A DNA stretch of 64,000 nt, taken from contig JAPFFF010000012.1 in assembly GCA_039105265.1 (NCBI GenBank), forward strand, positions 5,084,001 through 5,148,000, read 5' to 3'. Shown here in pieces: positions 33,201 to 42,659 of this stretch. The position numbers were made by a program, and so were the translations under genes. The stretch is from Tritrichomonas musculus. Its lineage: Eukaryota; Parabasalia; Tritrichomonadida; Tritrichomonadidae. Position 1 is the first letter of the stretch. The number at the start of each line of letters is the position of its first letter. The notes below the pieces were generated by a model. That model made no database searches, was not told the DNA's origin, and was given only the letters and a program-made list of their open reading frames with translations.

Positions 33201-34949
33201 AATTATGTGAAACTTACGAATCTCCAGAATTATTTGAAGAAAGAAGACATATTATCAACCGAAAATATAACTCAAGAATTATCAATCACTACATACTTCG
33301 TAAACGGAACAACCAATGATGAAGATAGAAGAACGAATATCGCAAATTTGGATGGAGATTTATGCAAAATATTAAAGAAATCATCATTAATAGTAAAAGG
33401 TTCTTGTAATAATGACGATATTTCAGGAGAATATTTATTTGATAGTGAAGATGTAGAATATTATCATTACAAGAAAGGTGAAAATACGTTGTCTATATAC
33501 TTTTTCTATTACGCTGGATCATTCAGATATAATGATAACTATAATGCCAATTTAGAATCAGTAAGTTATTCATACAAACCTGATGTTTATGACGAATACT
33601 GTATTCCAAATATGAATTTCATAAAAGATAATTATGCATTGAAAACGGATATCCCTGAGATACCCACAGATTTGGTTAATGAATCTGCACTGAGTACTGC
33701 ATTATATGGCACTGAATTGAATATTGCATATCCAGCAAACTTATATGAGGGTGTATATATTACCCCTAAGCTACCCAATGCTGGAGTTCATTTGATATTT
33801 GATGTTAATTGGGGTGATAATCAAGATGATGATATAATGCATATTGATGTAATATTTAAACCAAATGGTTCTACTAGCACTTATGACAGCATGGACAGGT
33901 ATGATAGCAATGGCAAACGCATTGATAGAATAATATGGCGTCATGATGATGGACAAATTGTATATGTATCGTATATTGCATCACATAGAAATAATAATCC
34001 TATAGCATATAATTTCATTAGAGCGCAAATCGAATCACCATTTATCAAAGACTCGAATGTTGTTGATGAAAGTCCAGAACGATTCACAATTCAATGTATA
34101 CAGAATGATAGTGGTTGTGTAATCCCAGATGAATATATAAGAAGAGTATTAACAACTAAAAATATAATCGTAAAGTTCAAACGAAATGCGGAAGATACAA
34201 CATATGAAGAAGCCGAATATACGTATTCTGGACGAAAGGGTGCAAATCTCATATACAAATCAGTAAGTAGTGAGTCAAGTGATGCGCAAGCTCTCAGCCC
34301 CTCCGGGGATGAATCAATAGATATTCGTGTAGCTACACGTATTGTCTCAATAAGAGCCGCGGATGATACACTGACCAATATATATGATGCGTCTATCACA
34401 TTAATCAGCAGCCAACCCGTGAATGATAATATGATTTCATCAGTGAAATATGTTAATGATAACTTTGCATTGAAGTCATATGTTGATGAATTACATGCAA
34501 CCACAAACACAACTATCACTCATTACTGTCCGATTGAAGAATCAATGAATTCAATTAATGATTTCATCATTGGTGCACCAGTATATATGACAGGTAATGT
34601 CTATAAATATGACAAATCAACTAAGTCTTTCATATCAAGCACTGAAAATGACACTACTGATTGTATTTGTTCAGTAAAGACTAATGGTAAATGGAACACT
34701 TTCATAGGTATATGCACTTCTATTGATGTTGATAACAAATGTGTTACATTTGCTTCAGGTGGTGATTATTTAGTTAATGTTAAAGATACCTCATGTTATT
34801 CAATCGGGGATGAAGTGTTTGTAGATGACGATAACGTTCTAAAAATAATAACTGGAGCTACCGCGATAACATCAAAAATACGAAGAACAACTGTTGGCAT
34901 CATCACTGGTATAATTAATGAAAATATGTTAGCGGTATTTAAGGCTTAA
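30252..34949 (+). CDS. Maverick giant structural/fibre-like protein
   Basis: This frame of about 1565 residues is the longest in the element after taking into account that its true start is unsettled. It is beta-rich and asparagine-rich, with a coiled-coil segment (EEKEAQDRNDINKMQQII) followed by one membrane-like helix (WLSVALTGATLIGIGWKAGS) near the middle, then several NDNFALKSYVDEL-type stalk segments like those of phage tail fibres. The C-terminal block (GAPVYMTGNVYKYD through SIGDEVFVDDDN) is again beta-rich. A surface fibre or receptor-binding role is plausible. Confidence 0.55.
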   Translation: MYSCDIESSGFNDEINSTFINVNEDIPIDIVTFNAAGCDFDIKHIAQELDPQTLTVENYEVRVCDKDKKPLAIFISDGTGKFAIHGSDLPSGSVDLPNSIFHYNHEQHKDLFKDEVKIEFSIDADAPAYKTYSFMNFKNNSGKPSYSIPIIKEINEPSPDPEPGHYKSNDYPTIFMKTTEGWDVNFNDMMDQWGNDIPSEMYPLATIYVCNKNDPNKFLITYKVDQKQIVDYDREIFNESCFNGPVFHYNYEKYHEALGETSGQGETNEILFIFGYNPVIKPIVTYNIYITFENKDNSLVSAIRSDKHSSSNSNYYTVEYSANHEQPGIISSKSIDLKNLLLRGELMIDIIYDKTNIKTENIIKCKELIADNAFTLYRSPLIFIYEPEDFGVELIHGIKYWYIDFGYRHDSDKFKALPNNQPFEFIDNKIFGLHYSLKKELIVTEGSSEREQSSHWHSSESKWNGGNVFYHVKENADLIDKYDKEDPLMNSLIISNCEQLTLTLQKKWGRKEQSYDQSLSDIMTHNHTFMFENISFEFISDSTGATLTDFSTNSVDSSLQDFNYNDDSCGLLKFKLKYNNTSDDTNIGYGQMKITFTSPDGNEHKEFNIKAFIGNGIDGQADHEVILFNDIYISTLELSMYERIKTTNYDNNKLRLYLREGFFYQIPEGDIKYDKGTNPFGYLFDQQAYDIIPKPESCSYLTTNHNIRTDGIVIGSNIETHSFLINDLGNNVTIMNSRLEDVEEKEAQDRNDINKMQQIIRQEEKYGWTKWLSVALTGATLIGIGWKAGSWLFENCGTKFFRRRTPQPEIEHLSEETASSNTAETNSSIESLTSRPVEHGSMAGGPIPAIKINSQADYEQSMRNIDDMYKRLHIYDEDEGGNESTNINDYKYFELFTHAKPIKFDNLTIFRGVMRIGDFMKIGRITDDDKLDAFISISPGTVFRFYDDDGNDILINGFTTNDESTWTNNHLVLGNVLKEHLNNNYVKLTNLQNYLKKEDILSTENITQELSITTYFVNGTTNDEDRRTNIANLDGDLCKILKKSSLIVKGSCNNDDISGEYLFDSEDVEYYHYKKGENTLSIYFFYYAGSFRYNDNYNANLESVSYSYKPDVYDEYCIPNMNFIKDNYALKTDIPEIPTDLVNESALSTALYGTELNIAYPANLYEGVYITPKLPNAGVHLIFDVNWGDNQDDDIMHIDVIFKPNGSTSTYDSMDRYDSNGKRIDRIIWRHDDGQIVYVSYIASHRNNNPIAYNFIRAQIESPFIKDSNVVDESPERFTIQCIQNDSGCVIPDEYIRRVLTTKNIIVKFKRNAEDTTYEEAEYTYSGRKGANLIYKSVSSESSDAQALSPSGDESIDIRVATRIVSIRAADDTLTNIYDASITLISSQPVNDNMISSVKYVNDNFALKSYVDELHATTNTTITHYCPIEESMNSINDFIIGAPVYMTGNVYKYDKSTKSFISSTENDTTDCICSVKTNGKWNTFIGICTSIDVDNKCVTFASGGDYLVNVKDTSCYSIGDEVFVDDDNVLKIITGATAITSKIRRTTVGIITGIINENMLAVFKA

Positions 34950-34950
34950 A

Positions 34951-35622
34951 TTAATATGTCATTTTCAAACTAATTCCATATTTAACAAATTGACTATAAA
35001 CTTCATTGTAATCATATTTGAGTTCACTTGTTTTCCCGTCTTTAGTAATCAATATTTTTGCAACTTTGATGAATTTTGAGGAAGAAGCAGAGCAACCACA
35101 TCCAACATCTGAATCATCAATGACTAAATCAACTTTATCGCAATCGGTTAACAATTTTATCATATTCATTAATAACTTACTTTCACAAACAACGTAAGCA
35201 TTTATTTTTAACGGGTTTGATTCATACATTTCAACTAACATTTGTAAAAATTGGTTTTTCTTTTCTAAGTCTTCAATTTCATTTCCGATATCTGCAATAC
35301 CTTTGTCTAGAATTAATGGGGAGTTGTTGCCTGTTTGAGGTTGAGATTGATAATTCGAATCCGTCGTTGTCGGAATATATAAAGTTTGACCAAGACCGTA
35401 GGTCGCGGATCGAAGATCCTCCTGTGACGTATCCATGGGTTGGTTCACTTGAGTAAAATTTACGTTTGGATTTAGTGGTTGAACATTAGGATATAACGGA
35501 ACGGTTTGAGGTCGTGGCTTATTTGATGGTTTTATGTTAATGTTAACACTGGTTTGTTGTTCTTGCTTAATAGTATTATCGGTCTCACTACTTAATATTC
35601 GTGCTTGTCTTAATGCACACAT
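34951..35622 (-). CDS. Maverick ORF, 223 aa, proline-rich
   Basis: The N-terminal half is disordered and rich in P, N, T and Q (NKPRPQTVPLYPNVQPLNPN). The C-terminal half contains a helix (IGNEIEDLEKKNQFLQMLVE) and a compact domain with CDKVDLVIDDSDVGCGC. The start lies in a TAAATG context. The ORF is convergent with the giant fibre-like gene, 1 bp apart. A GC-rich hairpin (35407-35419) falls in the disordered half. Family unknown. Confidence 0.5.
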   Translation of the reverse strand: MCALRQARILSSETDNTIKQEQQTSVNINIKPSNKPRPQTVPLYPNVQPLNPNVNFTQVNQPMDTSQEDLRSATYGLGQTLYIPTTTDSNYQSQPQTGNNSPLILDKGIADIGNEIEDLEKKNQFLQMLVEMYESNPLKINAYVVCESKLLMNMIKLLTDCDKVDLVIDDSDVGCGCSASSSKFIKVAKILITKDGKTSELKYDYNEVYSQFVKYGISLKMTY

Positions 35623-35698
35623 TTAGTTTTAAATAAAAATATTAAATCATAATTTTTAATAAAATTTAAATAGAATTTTCAATTCGAGAACTTCGTTC

Positions 35699-35935
35699 AT
35701 GGCTTTTGGTAGTTGGTTTAAAAAGTTAGCGGGGAAAGTTAAATCATTCGCTAAAGATTTTAGTGATGGATTTCGTTTTGGATGGAATAAGACGAAATCA
35801 ATAATGGAAAAATTACCGGTTGTTGGTAATGTTGCAAAAATATTACCTAAATTTGATAATTCAAATAATCCAGCGTTGGAGTATTTCGGTAGTGACGGAT
35901 ATTACGATAGAAATGTTAAAGATAAAGGTTCTTAA
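35699..35935 (+). CDS. Maverick ORF, second MAFGSWFK protein
   Basis: The 78-residue protein shares its first eight residues with the ORF at 26216-26497 and continues as a basic amphipathic helix (KKLAGKVKSFAKDFSDGF). The tail is polar (EYFGSDGYYDRN). The pair may be minor capsid or membrane-active proteins. Its end overlaps the opposite-strand ORF at 35916 by 20 bases. Confidence 0.55.
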   Translation: MAFGSWFKKLAGKVKSFAKDFSDGFRFGWNKTKSIMEKLPVVGNVAKILPKFDNSNNPALEYFGSDGYYDRNVKDKGS

Positions 35936-36146
35936 CGGCTCTATTTAATAATTGTCTTACTTTCATGCATTGATCATATTTATTTTGAATTTTTTGACGG
36001 TTAAGTTTACCTTTTTCAGTTTTTGGTTCAGGTTGACTTAATACTTTTCTATAATATTGAAGACGTGAATTTATGAGTTTCAGTGTTGGAGTAGCAAATG
36101 TTTTTCTTTCATGTCGTTGTTTAAGGGGTGGTAAGGTTTGAGACAT
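35916..36146 (-). CDS. Maverick ORF, basic 76-aa protein
   Basis: The protein is strongly basic and helical (SRLQYYRKVLSQPEPKTEKG, KIQNKYDQCMKVRQLLNRAV). The composition would suit a DNA-condensing core protein, but no family is recognised. It is divergent with the integrase gene, about 105 bp apart. Confidence 0.45.
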   Translation of the reverse strand: MSQTLPPLKQRHERKTFATPTLKLINSRLQYYRKVLSQPEPKTEKGKLNRQKIQNKYDQCMKVRQLLNRAVKNLYL

Positions 36147-36251
36147 ATTTTTATTATGTGATAAAAAATTTAATTTATGAAAAATAAACTAAATAATTAT
36201 TTTTGCATTCATGAAATCATCAAATATCTTTAATTTAATTCATTTTAAAAC

Positions 36252-37907
36252 ATGACCGAAACATTATTTAATAACACAGATGGAATAATTTCATATGTGA
36301 CAAGTAAGATAGAAAAGTACGAACCGAATAGATTTGAGGAACAAGTGAAATATTATATAAATCATTATTGTGAAAAATATTTGAAAGTGAAAATTCCAGC
36401 TCAACATATAAACAATTTCTATATAATTCATTACTTAACCATTTGTGATATAGTAAAGGATGAAGAACGTAGACGTGAAGTAGAAATGGAACGTGTACGA
36501 ATGGCAGATTATGAAGAAGCAGTGAGAATAGCAAGAGAGGATTTAATGAGTAAAGTTTATAAAAACCAAAATGAAACAGGTGAAAGTGCGGCATATAATT
36601 TAAAATCATTTCGACCATTACTTGAAGAAGACAAACAGAAAATATATGAAGAATATAAGAAAGCATGGGATGAAGCACACCCAAAGAAAGAAAAGCCCAA
36701 AAAACCTAAGGAGAAATCATTTAAGGAAAGGTTGGATGAATACGTAATTTTACATAATGGAGATAATGAACTTTTAACATTTGAGGATTTTGAAAAGTTG
36801 ACAGCAGGATGGAAGAAGAGAGGTAAAAAATCTTTAGAATCATGGTATAAAGAATATCAGGATAAATATTTTCAACAACCAGGGGCAACGATAGAAATAC
36901 CAAATGTAGAATTAACGGGATTGTTTGGATTTAAAGGTAAAGATAAAATTAGAGCTTTAAAATTACTTAATCCAGAACTGAAAGAAGAAAAAGGAAAAAT
37001 TCCTTCATCATTTCCGTTAAAAGAAAATATAAAACGTTTTCAATTACATAGAGTTGCAGAAAGAAACACATGGATGATTGATTTAATGGAAATATATATT
37101 AAGAAAAAACAACCGTTAAAATATTTAATTGCAATTAATGTGAACACTAAATATTTATATGCACAAATTTTGAATGTGATGCTTTCAAAAACAGAATTTA
37201 GTAAAGATGAATTAAAAGCGACAATGTCATATTTACGAGCATTACAAAAATTAATTGATAAAGGAATGAAGGTGGAACATTTAATCGGCGATGGTGAAGG
37301 TGCGTTTAATTCAAAATTGGCGCGTGAATCATTTTATAATTCACGAGGAATTGATTTTAAACCAGTAGCTAGACAACCTAAAGGTGCTTATCCTGATTTT
37401 ATGAAATATGAACAGAAGAAAGCAAAGAAAACAGAACCTTTACATTCAAGTTTAGGAATTGTTGATAGAGTAATTAGAACAATTAGAGATATGGCGTATA
37501 ATATGAATATTGGCGTAATAGCTCCTGAAGTAATGGATGAAATCGTAAATCAATACAATAACGCACCACATAGAGGATTAAGTAAATGGGCAGGTTTTAG
37601 TGTAACTCCAAAAATGGTAAATGATGATACAGAACTTGAAAATTATATTGTGAGGAGAATATTACAAGCTAACTGGGAAATTAAAAATAACGTTGAATTT
37701 AATATTAATGATGGAGTAAATGTTAAAGTTTATAATATGACTGATAACAAAATGAAAAGAAGGTCGGTAATAAGACCAGGAGAGTTTAAAGTTATTGGTA
37801 AAAAGAATGGATTATATGAAGTTGAAGGAAAACTTAATGGTGTATCAATAGTTAATGGTGAACCTAACACTCAATTATTACCAAGATATTTATTAGATCC
37901 TATTTAA
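36252..37907 (+). CDS. Maverick integrase (rve/DDE type)
   Basis: The 551-residue protein has a charged helical N-terminal third, an integrase core at about residues 255-425, and a beta-rich C-terminal domain of the chromo/SH3-like type. Core signatures are WMIDLMEIYI, LIGDGEGAFNSK and the HSSLGIVDRVIRTIRDM helix, as in other Maverick c-integrases. The enzyme inserts the linear element into the host genome and makes the 5-6 bp duplication seen at the ends. It converges with the polymerase gene, overlapping it by 4 bases. Confidence 0.85.
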   Translation: MTETLFNNTDGIISYVTSKIEKYEPNRFEEQVKYYINHYCEKYLKVKIPAQHINNFYIIHYLTICDIVKDEERRREVEMERVRMADYEEAVRIAREDLMSKVYKNQNETGESAAYNLKSFRPLLEEDKQKIYEEYKKAWDEAHPKKEKPKKPKEKSFKERLDEYVILHNGDNELLTFEDFEKLTAGWKKRGKKSLESWYKEYQDKYFQQPGATIEIPNVELTGLFGFKGKDKIRALKLLNPELKEEKGKIPSSFPLKENIKRFQLHRVAERNTWMIDLMEIYIKKKQPLKYLIAINVNTKYLYAQILNVMLSKTEFSKDELKATMSYLRALQKLIDKGMKVEHLIGDGEGAFNSKLARESFYNSRGIDFKPVARQPKGAYPDFMKYEQKKAKKTEPLHSSLGIVDRVIRTIRDMAYNMNIGVIAPEVMDEIVNQYNNAPHRGLSKWAGFSVTPKMVNDDTELENYIVRRILQANWEIKNNVEFNINDGVNVKVYNMTDNKMKRRSVIRPGEFKVIGKKNGLYEVEGKLNGVSIVNGEPNTQLLPRYLLDPI

Positions 37908-40900
37908 AGAACTTCATAATTGTTCGCTCTTAATCCTTTTATAAATGGTGCACATGCTTCATTCGGTAACACTATCATTTTATTATGAAATCCAGTTAAA
38001 GCATTTTTGTTAATCGTTATTTTTGACATCATGTTATGATTCATTTGTAAGTTAATGTTCTTACCTGATTTAACACTTTGATTATCTAATATATCCTTAT
38101 AATCTGATGAAACAATTTTATTTGTTTTTAATGAGACACCTTTAAGTTTTAAGGATTTGGTCACACCTTCGTGGGCTTTGCCCTGAGCATCTATAAATGC
38201 GTTATTCCATATTGTATAACATTTAGGACATAAAGCTACTTGATTATCACCGTATTTTTCAACACAACAACCCAAAATTTTCTTTTCATCATAAACTGTA
38301 TTAATTGATGGATCAGGCATGAATTTATAAATGTTTTCATCATAAAATTGTTGATCTTTAATGATGTGTTTAAATACTTGATCATTTGATTCATTCATGT
38401 TTCCAGCAATAGCAAAATAAGCTGAATCAGTGTCTGCAGATGTTAAATGAAATTTATTTGTGTCTAAACATTTAAACATAAAGTCATAAATGAATGTTAA
38501 ATACCAAAATTTAGCATTATCAAGAGTGAAGAATGCCGTTTGAATACATGTTTTACACCTGAATGATTTAGGATTTGATTGAATAAGGAATGTATCATCA
38601 GCAATTCTGGAACCATTAATATAAGTATCTGATACAATTGATTGATAAGCTTTGTCTGAATCACAAATTTTAACCTTACTATATTTTTCTGTATTCATTC
38701 CATCATAACCGTATGAACCATTCATTGATATTTTATAAAATTTTTCGTTACCGGATGATTTACCAGCAATAATATCTTGACGTTTTCGCATGAATTCGTT
38801 AACAAATGGATGAAAAGCTTTATTTGCCTCATACAATGATAAATTAAGGATATCAGTAACTTTTAATCCATGATCAATGAGGAACCATAAATAATAACAA
38901 CCAAATGATTTAAATTCACCCATTGTATCTAATGTCATTGTTAATTTAGTATCTGTTTTATCAATAACACTAATTTTATTTTTCTTTCCGTATTGATACA
39001 TATATTTACCAATAACATCTTCAGTATTTTTAATATCAAAATTACGAAATACTGGTGGAAAGTTAATGAGATCATTTATTTTATTAATGGGACATTCTAA
39101 TTTAACTTTAGCTCTAAATATCAATTCAGGATTTGGCTCATATCTATGTTTAGTATAAATTATATTCATACATTTTTTATAAACTTCATCTTTTTTGTTT
39201 CCATTTTCGTCATAACATTCAAAACGAGTAATTAATGAACCGGGCATATACATAATGCCACCATGATAAGGGTTAAATTCATGATAATTTGACGAAAATG
39301 ATGAAGGATAAAGTGAGTTGAAATCAACACCTACAACATGTGAAACAATATGGGGTGTATCATATGAAATAACTTTATTATGCTCAAATTTGAATTTATT
39401 AATGTGTGAAACACCACGGATATTTTTACGATGCATTACCATAGATAAACCACCTGTTATACCTTCACGTAAATCATAATATTCTTTTTCATTTGATAAA
39501 GTAGATGGTAATTTATGAAGCCGACAATATTTATTTAATTGAATTCTTAAACGAGTCACTTTATCATCGGAACGATTTCTTAATTGATTGCATGATGCAC
39601 AAGCTAATAAACAATTACTTAATTCATGACCTATATCATTATTGATTCTATCAAGTGTTGGTTTATTATGATTTGTGAAATGTTCACCACAGAGATGACA
39701 TTTACCAGTTGAAGGATTATTATATAATTTCATGAATTCATCAAAATCATCTTCTGAAACTACTTTATTTAAATTACGTTGAGGTTTGTTTGGATTTAAT
39801 TTATTGAATCGTTCATCTTGATAATAATATGAATCACATTTATAACTCCACCAATTTAGACTAGGAATGAAAGTATTTGATGTATTAATTATGTTATAGT
39901 CAATTGATGGATCAAAATCTTTATAAGCTAGTGCGTATTTAATACAAACTGAATTTTTAGATAATGAAAGATTTGAGATTAAATCAACGTTATATTGAGC
40001 GTTTAAATTAATGAGGCTATCAATTGGTTTAATCATCATTTCAACATCATTATCATTATATGAAAGTAAATAATCCCAACGTGTATTAAAACGTTTGGAA
40101 TCTTCAAGATATAGTTTATATTCTTCTTCAGTAATGAGGAAACGTTGACCAAGATATGAATAAAAGTCTTTATATTCGAATGGTTGAGATTGTGAAAGTA
40201 CAACATTAAAGTTTTCAGTATTGACAGCTTCATATGGAAAAACGCCTTTTGATGAATTGGATTCACCACCAAAATCAATACCAAATTGTTTTAATGTACC
40301 ACCAGCAATAAATGCTTGGGCATCAATGAAACGTAAAGATATTTTATCAGATTTAAGAATGAATTGTTTAAGAGCAGTAGATGAACCAATTAATGAGTTA
40401 TTATCAACTGACCAAGAGCAATTTTCACCTTTATGATTAAAATATTGTTTAAATAAATTTGAATCAAAACTTGAAGAATTAAAACCAAATACAGTGACTG
40501 TTTCGAGATCATGAACAATTGTTTTAGGATCTTCAATATTGAGCATTTGTTTATAAAAATTCAATTTATCATTAATTATTAAATGTGCTTGATTAAACAT
40601 ATATTCAATCCAATGAATAATAAAATCTTTATCACGAGCATCAAAATGTTTTGTTAAAGTTCCTGATGAAAATTTAATGCAACAACTGACAGATAAAGGA
40701 ATTAAACGTGAATTAATCGTTGTTGATTTAGTTAATGTTTCATTTATTGAATGTTCCATTGTTTCAAAATCATATGTCATATAATATTCTTGAGGTTTGA
40801 ATTGAAGGTTATGAGCTAGACAATATTCATAAACAGAGTTGGATAGAATATGAGGACAATATGGTAAAGATTGTTTTTCAACAATGAAGTTTTTCTTAAA

Positions 40901-42487
40901 TTTACCATCACATTTATTAACATGTTGTTCAAATCGTTTATGATTATTAATCCCTCTAACAACATATGATTTACATTTAGGACAAACCAACAATCCAGTT
41001 AATTTTTCAGCATCTTTGATATACATAATGTGAAGTATTTGACCTTTAGAATAAAGTAAGGCATTAAATGTTGTGTATGATTTATCAAAAAACCATTGTT
41101 CAGATATGTCATATAAACCCGTACCAAAATATTCATAAATGTTAACATTGATTTTATGCTTTTGTGCTGAAAGTTTCATTTCTTCCATTGTTGTACCATC
41201 ATAATTATTCAAGAAATTAAGAGCTTCATTTGTGATTTTAGTTTTATATGGAAATCCATGTTCTTCACATAAAAGACGCCGTGCATGATTTGTTCGGTCA
41301 TTTAATTTATAACTTTTATAATTTAATAATTTTGGATTAACACAAACAGCTAAAAAACGATACCAACACATTTTATCATCTTCATTATCAGTAATGATAA
41401 GTTTTGATTTGACAAGTTCTTCAGGAAGCTGTAATTTACCAGTAATTTTAACTAATCGCGAAATAGTAAATGCAACTGATGAAACAAAAGTAAGTTTAAC
41501 TGATGATTCAGAAACTTCATAGTTATGTAAAACAGATTCAATATAAAATTTGATTTTTTCAAGGTCGGAATTTGTTTGAACAGTTATAGGAATATTTGAT
41601 GAATATTTATAATTGATTGCATTAATTACTCGTTTTTCGTAATCATAACGGATTATTTCGTCATGCTGTTTTATGGGTATTTCAAAGATACCAGATAATT
41701 CAAAAGTTAACTTAAAAGGTTTACGTTCTGATTTAAAGACTACATCTTCAAGGTAATTAAATATATCATCAATAGTTGAAAATGAATTCAGATAATAAAC
41801 AACTATTGGATCTTTATTTTGATTTTTGGTAACAACTTCTTGATCCTTTAATGCTTTTCTATGTTGTTCAAGTAAATTTAAAGCAAGTTCATATTCATGT
41901 GGAACATTGACAACTAAGTAATCAATATCTTTACTTTGAAAATCATGACCAAAGTCTTTGAAGAAATTAATTAATTCTTCATTCTGGGCTTCAAATAACT
42001 TTTGAGCATATGGTTTTAATGGTTTCATTTCTTTTGGAGGAAGTGGTTTAAGTAATGGTTTATTATTTAAAAGTTCATCAAGCATACGTTTATAATTTGC
42101 TTTTTGGGTATGAATGACAGATTTTTCATTATTGATTTGAGAAACAAATTTGGTTTGTGTTTGTTGCTTATGTAATTCATCAATTGAATTTTTAATTTTA
42201 AGTTTATGTAAATTATTGTAGAAATATTCATCTGAATCGATGTATTTGTGTGGAGGTTTTGGTGATGGGATATTTAATCCTTTAGCGAACCAATACATTG
42301 AATTATAATCATTTTCTCCATCATATCCTCTATCTAAAATATCTTGTACTATTGAGTCAATTAAATTTTCACGTAAATCTTTTTCATTATTAAATTCATT
42401 TTTCCATTCATCAATGGTTGTATTATCATTATGAACTAAATTATCAAGTTCAATTAATTTTTCTATTGGTGTTTTATCTAATTTCAT
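37904..42487 (-). CDS. Maverick protein-primed DNA polymerase B
   Basis: The 1527-residue protein carries the exonuclease block YMTYDFETMEHS (about 570), the exo III-like YNDNDVEMM, motif A GVDFNSLYPSSF (about 1055), motif B KISMNGSYGYDG (about 1257) and motif C ADTDSAYF (about 1354). This is the DNA_pol_B_2 arrangement of Mavericks, adenoviruses and linear plasmids. Between the exonuclease and polymerase parts, around 925-970, is a CxxC...LDRINNDIGHxxxN...CxxCN block of HNH/zinc-finger type. The N-terminal 500 residues are partly coiled coil and may hold the terminal-protein region. The start is in a TAAATG context. Confidence 0.92.
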   Translation of the reverse strand: MKLDKTPIEKLIELDNLVHNDNTTIDEWKNEFNNEKDLRENLIDSIVQDILDRGYDGENDYNSMYWFAKGLNIPSPKPPHKYIDSDEYFYNNLHKLKIKNSIDELHKQQTQTKFVSQINNEKSVIHTQKANYKRMLDELLNNKPLLKPLPPKEMKPLKPYAQKLFEAQNEELINFFKDFGHDFQSKDIDYLVVNVPHEYELALNLLEQHRKALKDQEVVTKNQNKDPIVVYYLNSFSTIDDIFNYLEDVVFKSERKPFKLTFELSGIFEIPIKQHDEIIRYDYEKRVINAINYKYSSNIPITVQTNSDLEKIKFYIESVLHNYEVSESSVKLTFVSSVAFTISRLVKITGKLQLPEELVKSKLIITDNEDDKMCWYRFLAVCVNPKLLNYKSYKLNDRTNHARRLLCEEHGFPYKTKITNEALNFLNNYDGTTMEEMKLSAQKHKINVNIYEYFGTGLYDISEQWFFDKSYTTFNALLYSKGQILHIMYIKDAEKLTGLLVCPKCKSYVVRGINNHKRFEQHVNKCDGKFKKNFIVEKQSLPYCPHILSNSVYEYCLAHNLQFKPQEYYMTYDFETMEHSINETLTKSTTINSRLIPLSVSCCIKFSSGTLTKHFDARDKDFIIHWIEYMFNQAHLIINDKLNFYKQMLNIEDPKTIVHDLETVTVFGFNSSSFDSNLFKQYFNHKGENCSWSVDNNSLIGSSTALKQFILKSDKISLRFIDAQAFIAGGTLKQFGIDFGGESNSSKGVFPYEAVNTENFNVVLSQSQPFEYKDFYSYLGQRFLITEEEYKLYLEDSKRFNTRWDYLLSYNDNDVEMMIKPIDSLINLNAQYNVDLISNLSLSKNSVCIKYALAYKDFDPSIDYNIINTSNTFIPSLNWWSYKCDSYYYQDERFNKLNPNKPQRNLNKVVSEDDFDEFMKLYNNPSTGKCHLCGEHFTNHNKPTLDRINNDIGHELSNCLLACASCNQLRNRSDDKVTRLRIQLNKYCRLHKLPSTLSNEKEYYDLREGITGGLSMVMHRKNIRGVSHINKFKFEHNKVISYDTPHIVSHVVGVDFNSLYPSSFSSNYHEFNPYHGGIMYMPGSLITRFECYDENGNKKDEVYKKCMNIIYTKHRYEPNPELIFRAKVKLECPINKINDLINFPPVFRNFDIKNTEDVIGKYMYQYGKKNKISVIDKTDTKLTMTLDTMGEFKSFGCYYLWFLIDHGLKVTDILNLSLYEANKAFHPFVNEFMRKRQDIIAGKSSGNEKFYKISMNGSYGYDGMNTEKYSKVKICDSDKAYQSIVSDTYINGSRIADDTFLIQSNPKSFRCKTCIQTAFFTLDNAKFWYLTFIYDFMFKCLDTNKFHLTSADTDSAYFAIAGNMNESNDQVFKHIIKDQQFYDENIYKFMPDPSINTVYDEKKILGCCVEKYGDNQVALCPKCYTIWNNAFIDAQGKAHEGVTKSLKLKGVSLKTNKIVSSDYKDILDNQSVKSGKNINLQMNHNMMSKITINKNALTGFHNKMIVLPNEACAPFIKGLRANNYEVL

Positions 42488-42659
42488 TTAGGTGGAAATA
42501 AAAATTTAAAAAATAAAAAATTAATTAGATTTATTTTTGGATATGTGATATAAAAATAAATGTTAAAATTAATTTTATAAAATATTTGGAGAACGTTTAT
42601 TTATTAAAATTTTTTCGATTTATGTGAAACTTTGAAAAGTTTGAGCCCTTGGCGAAGTA

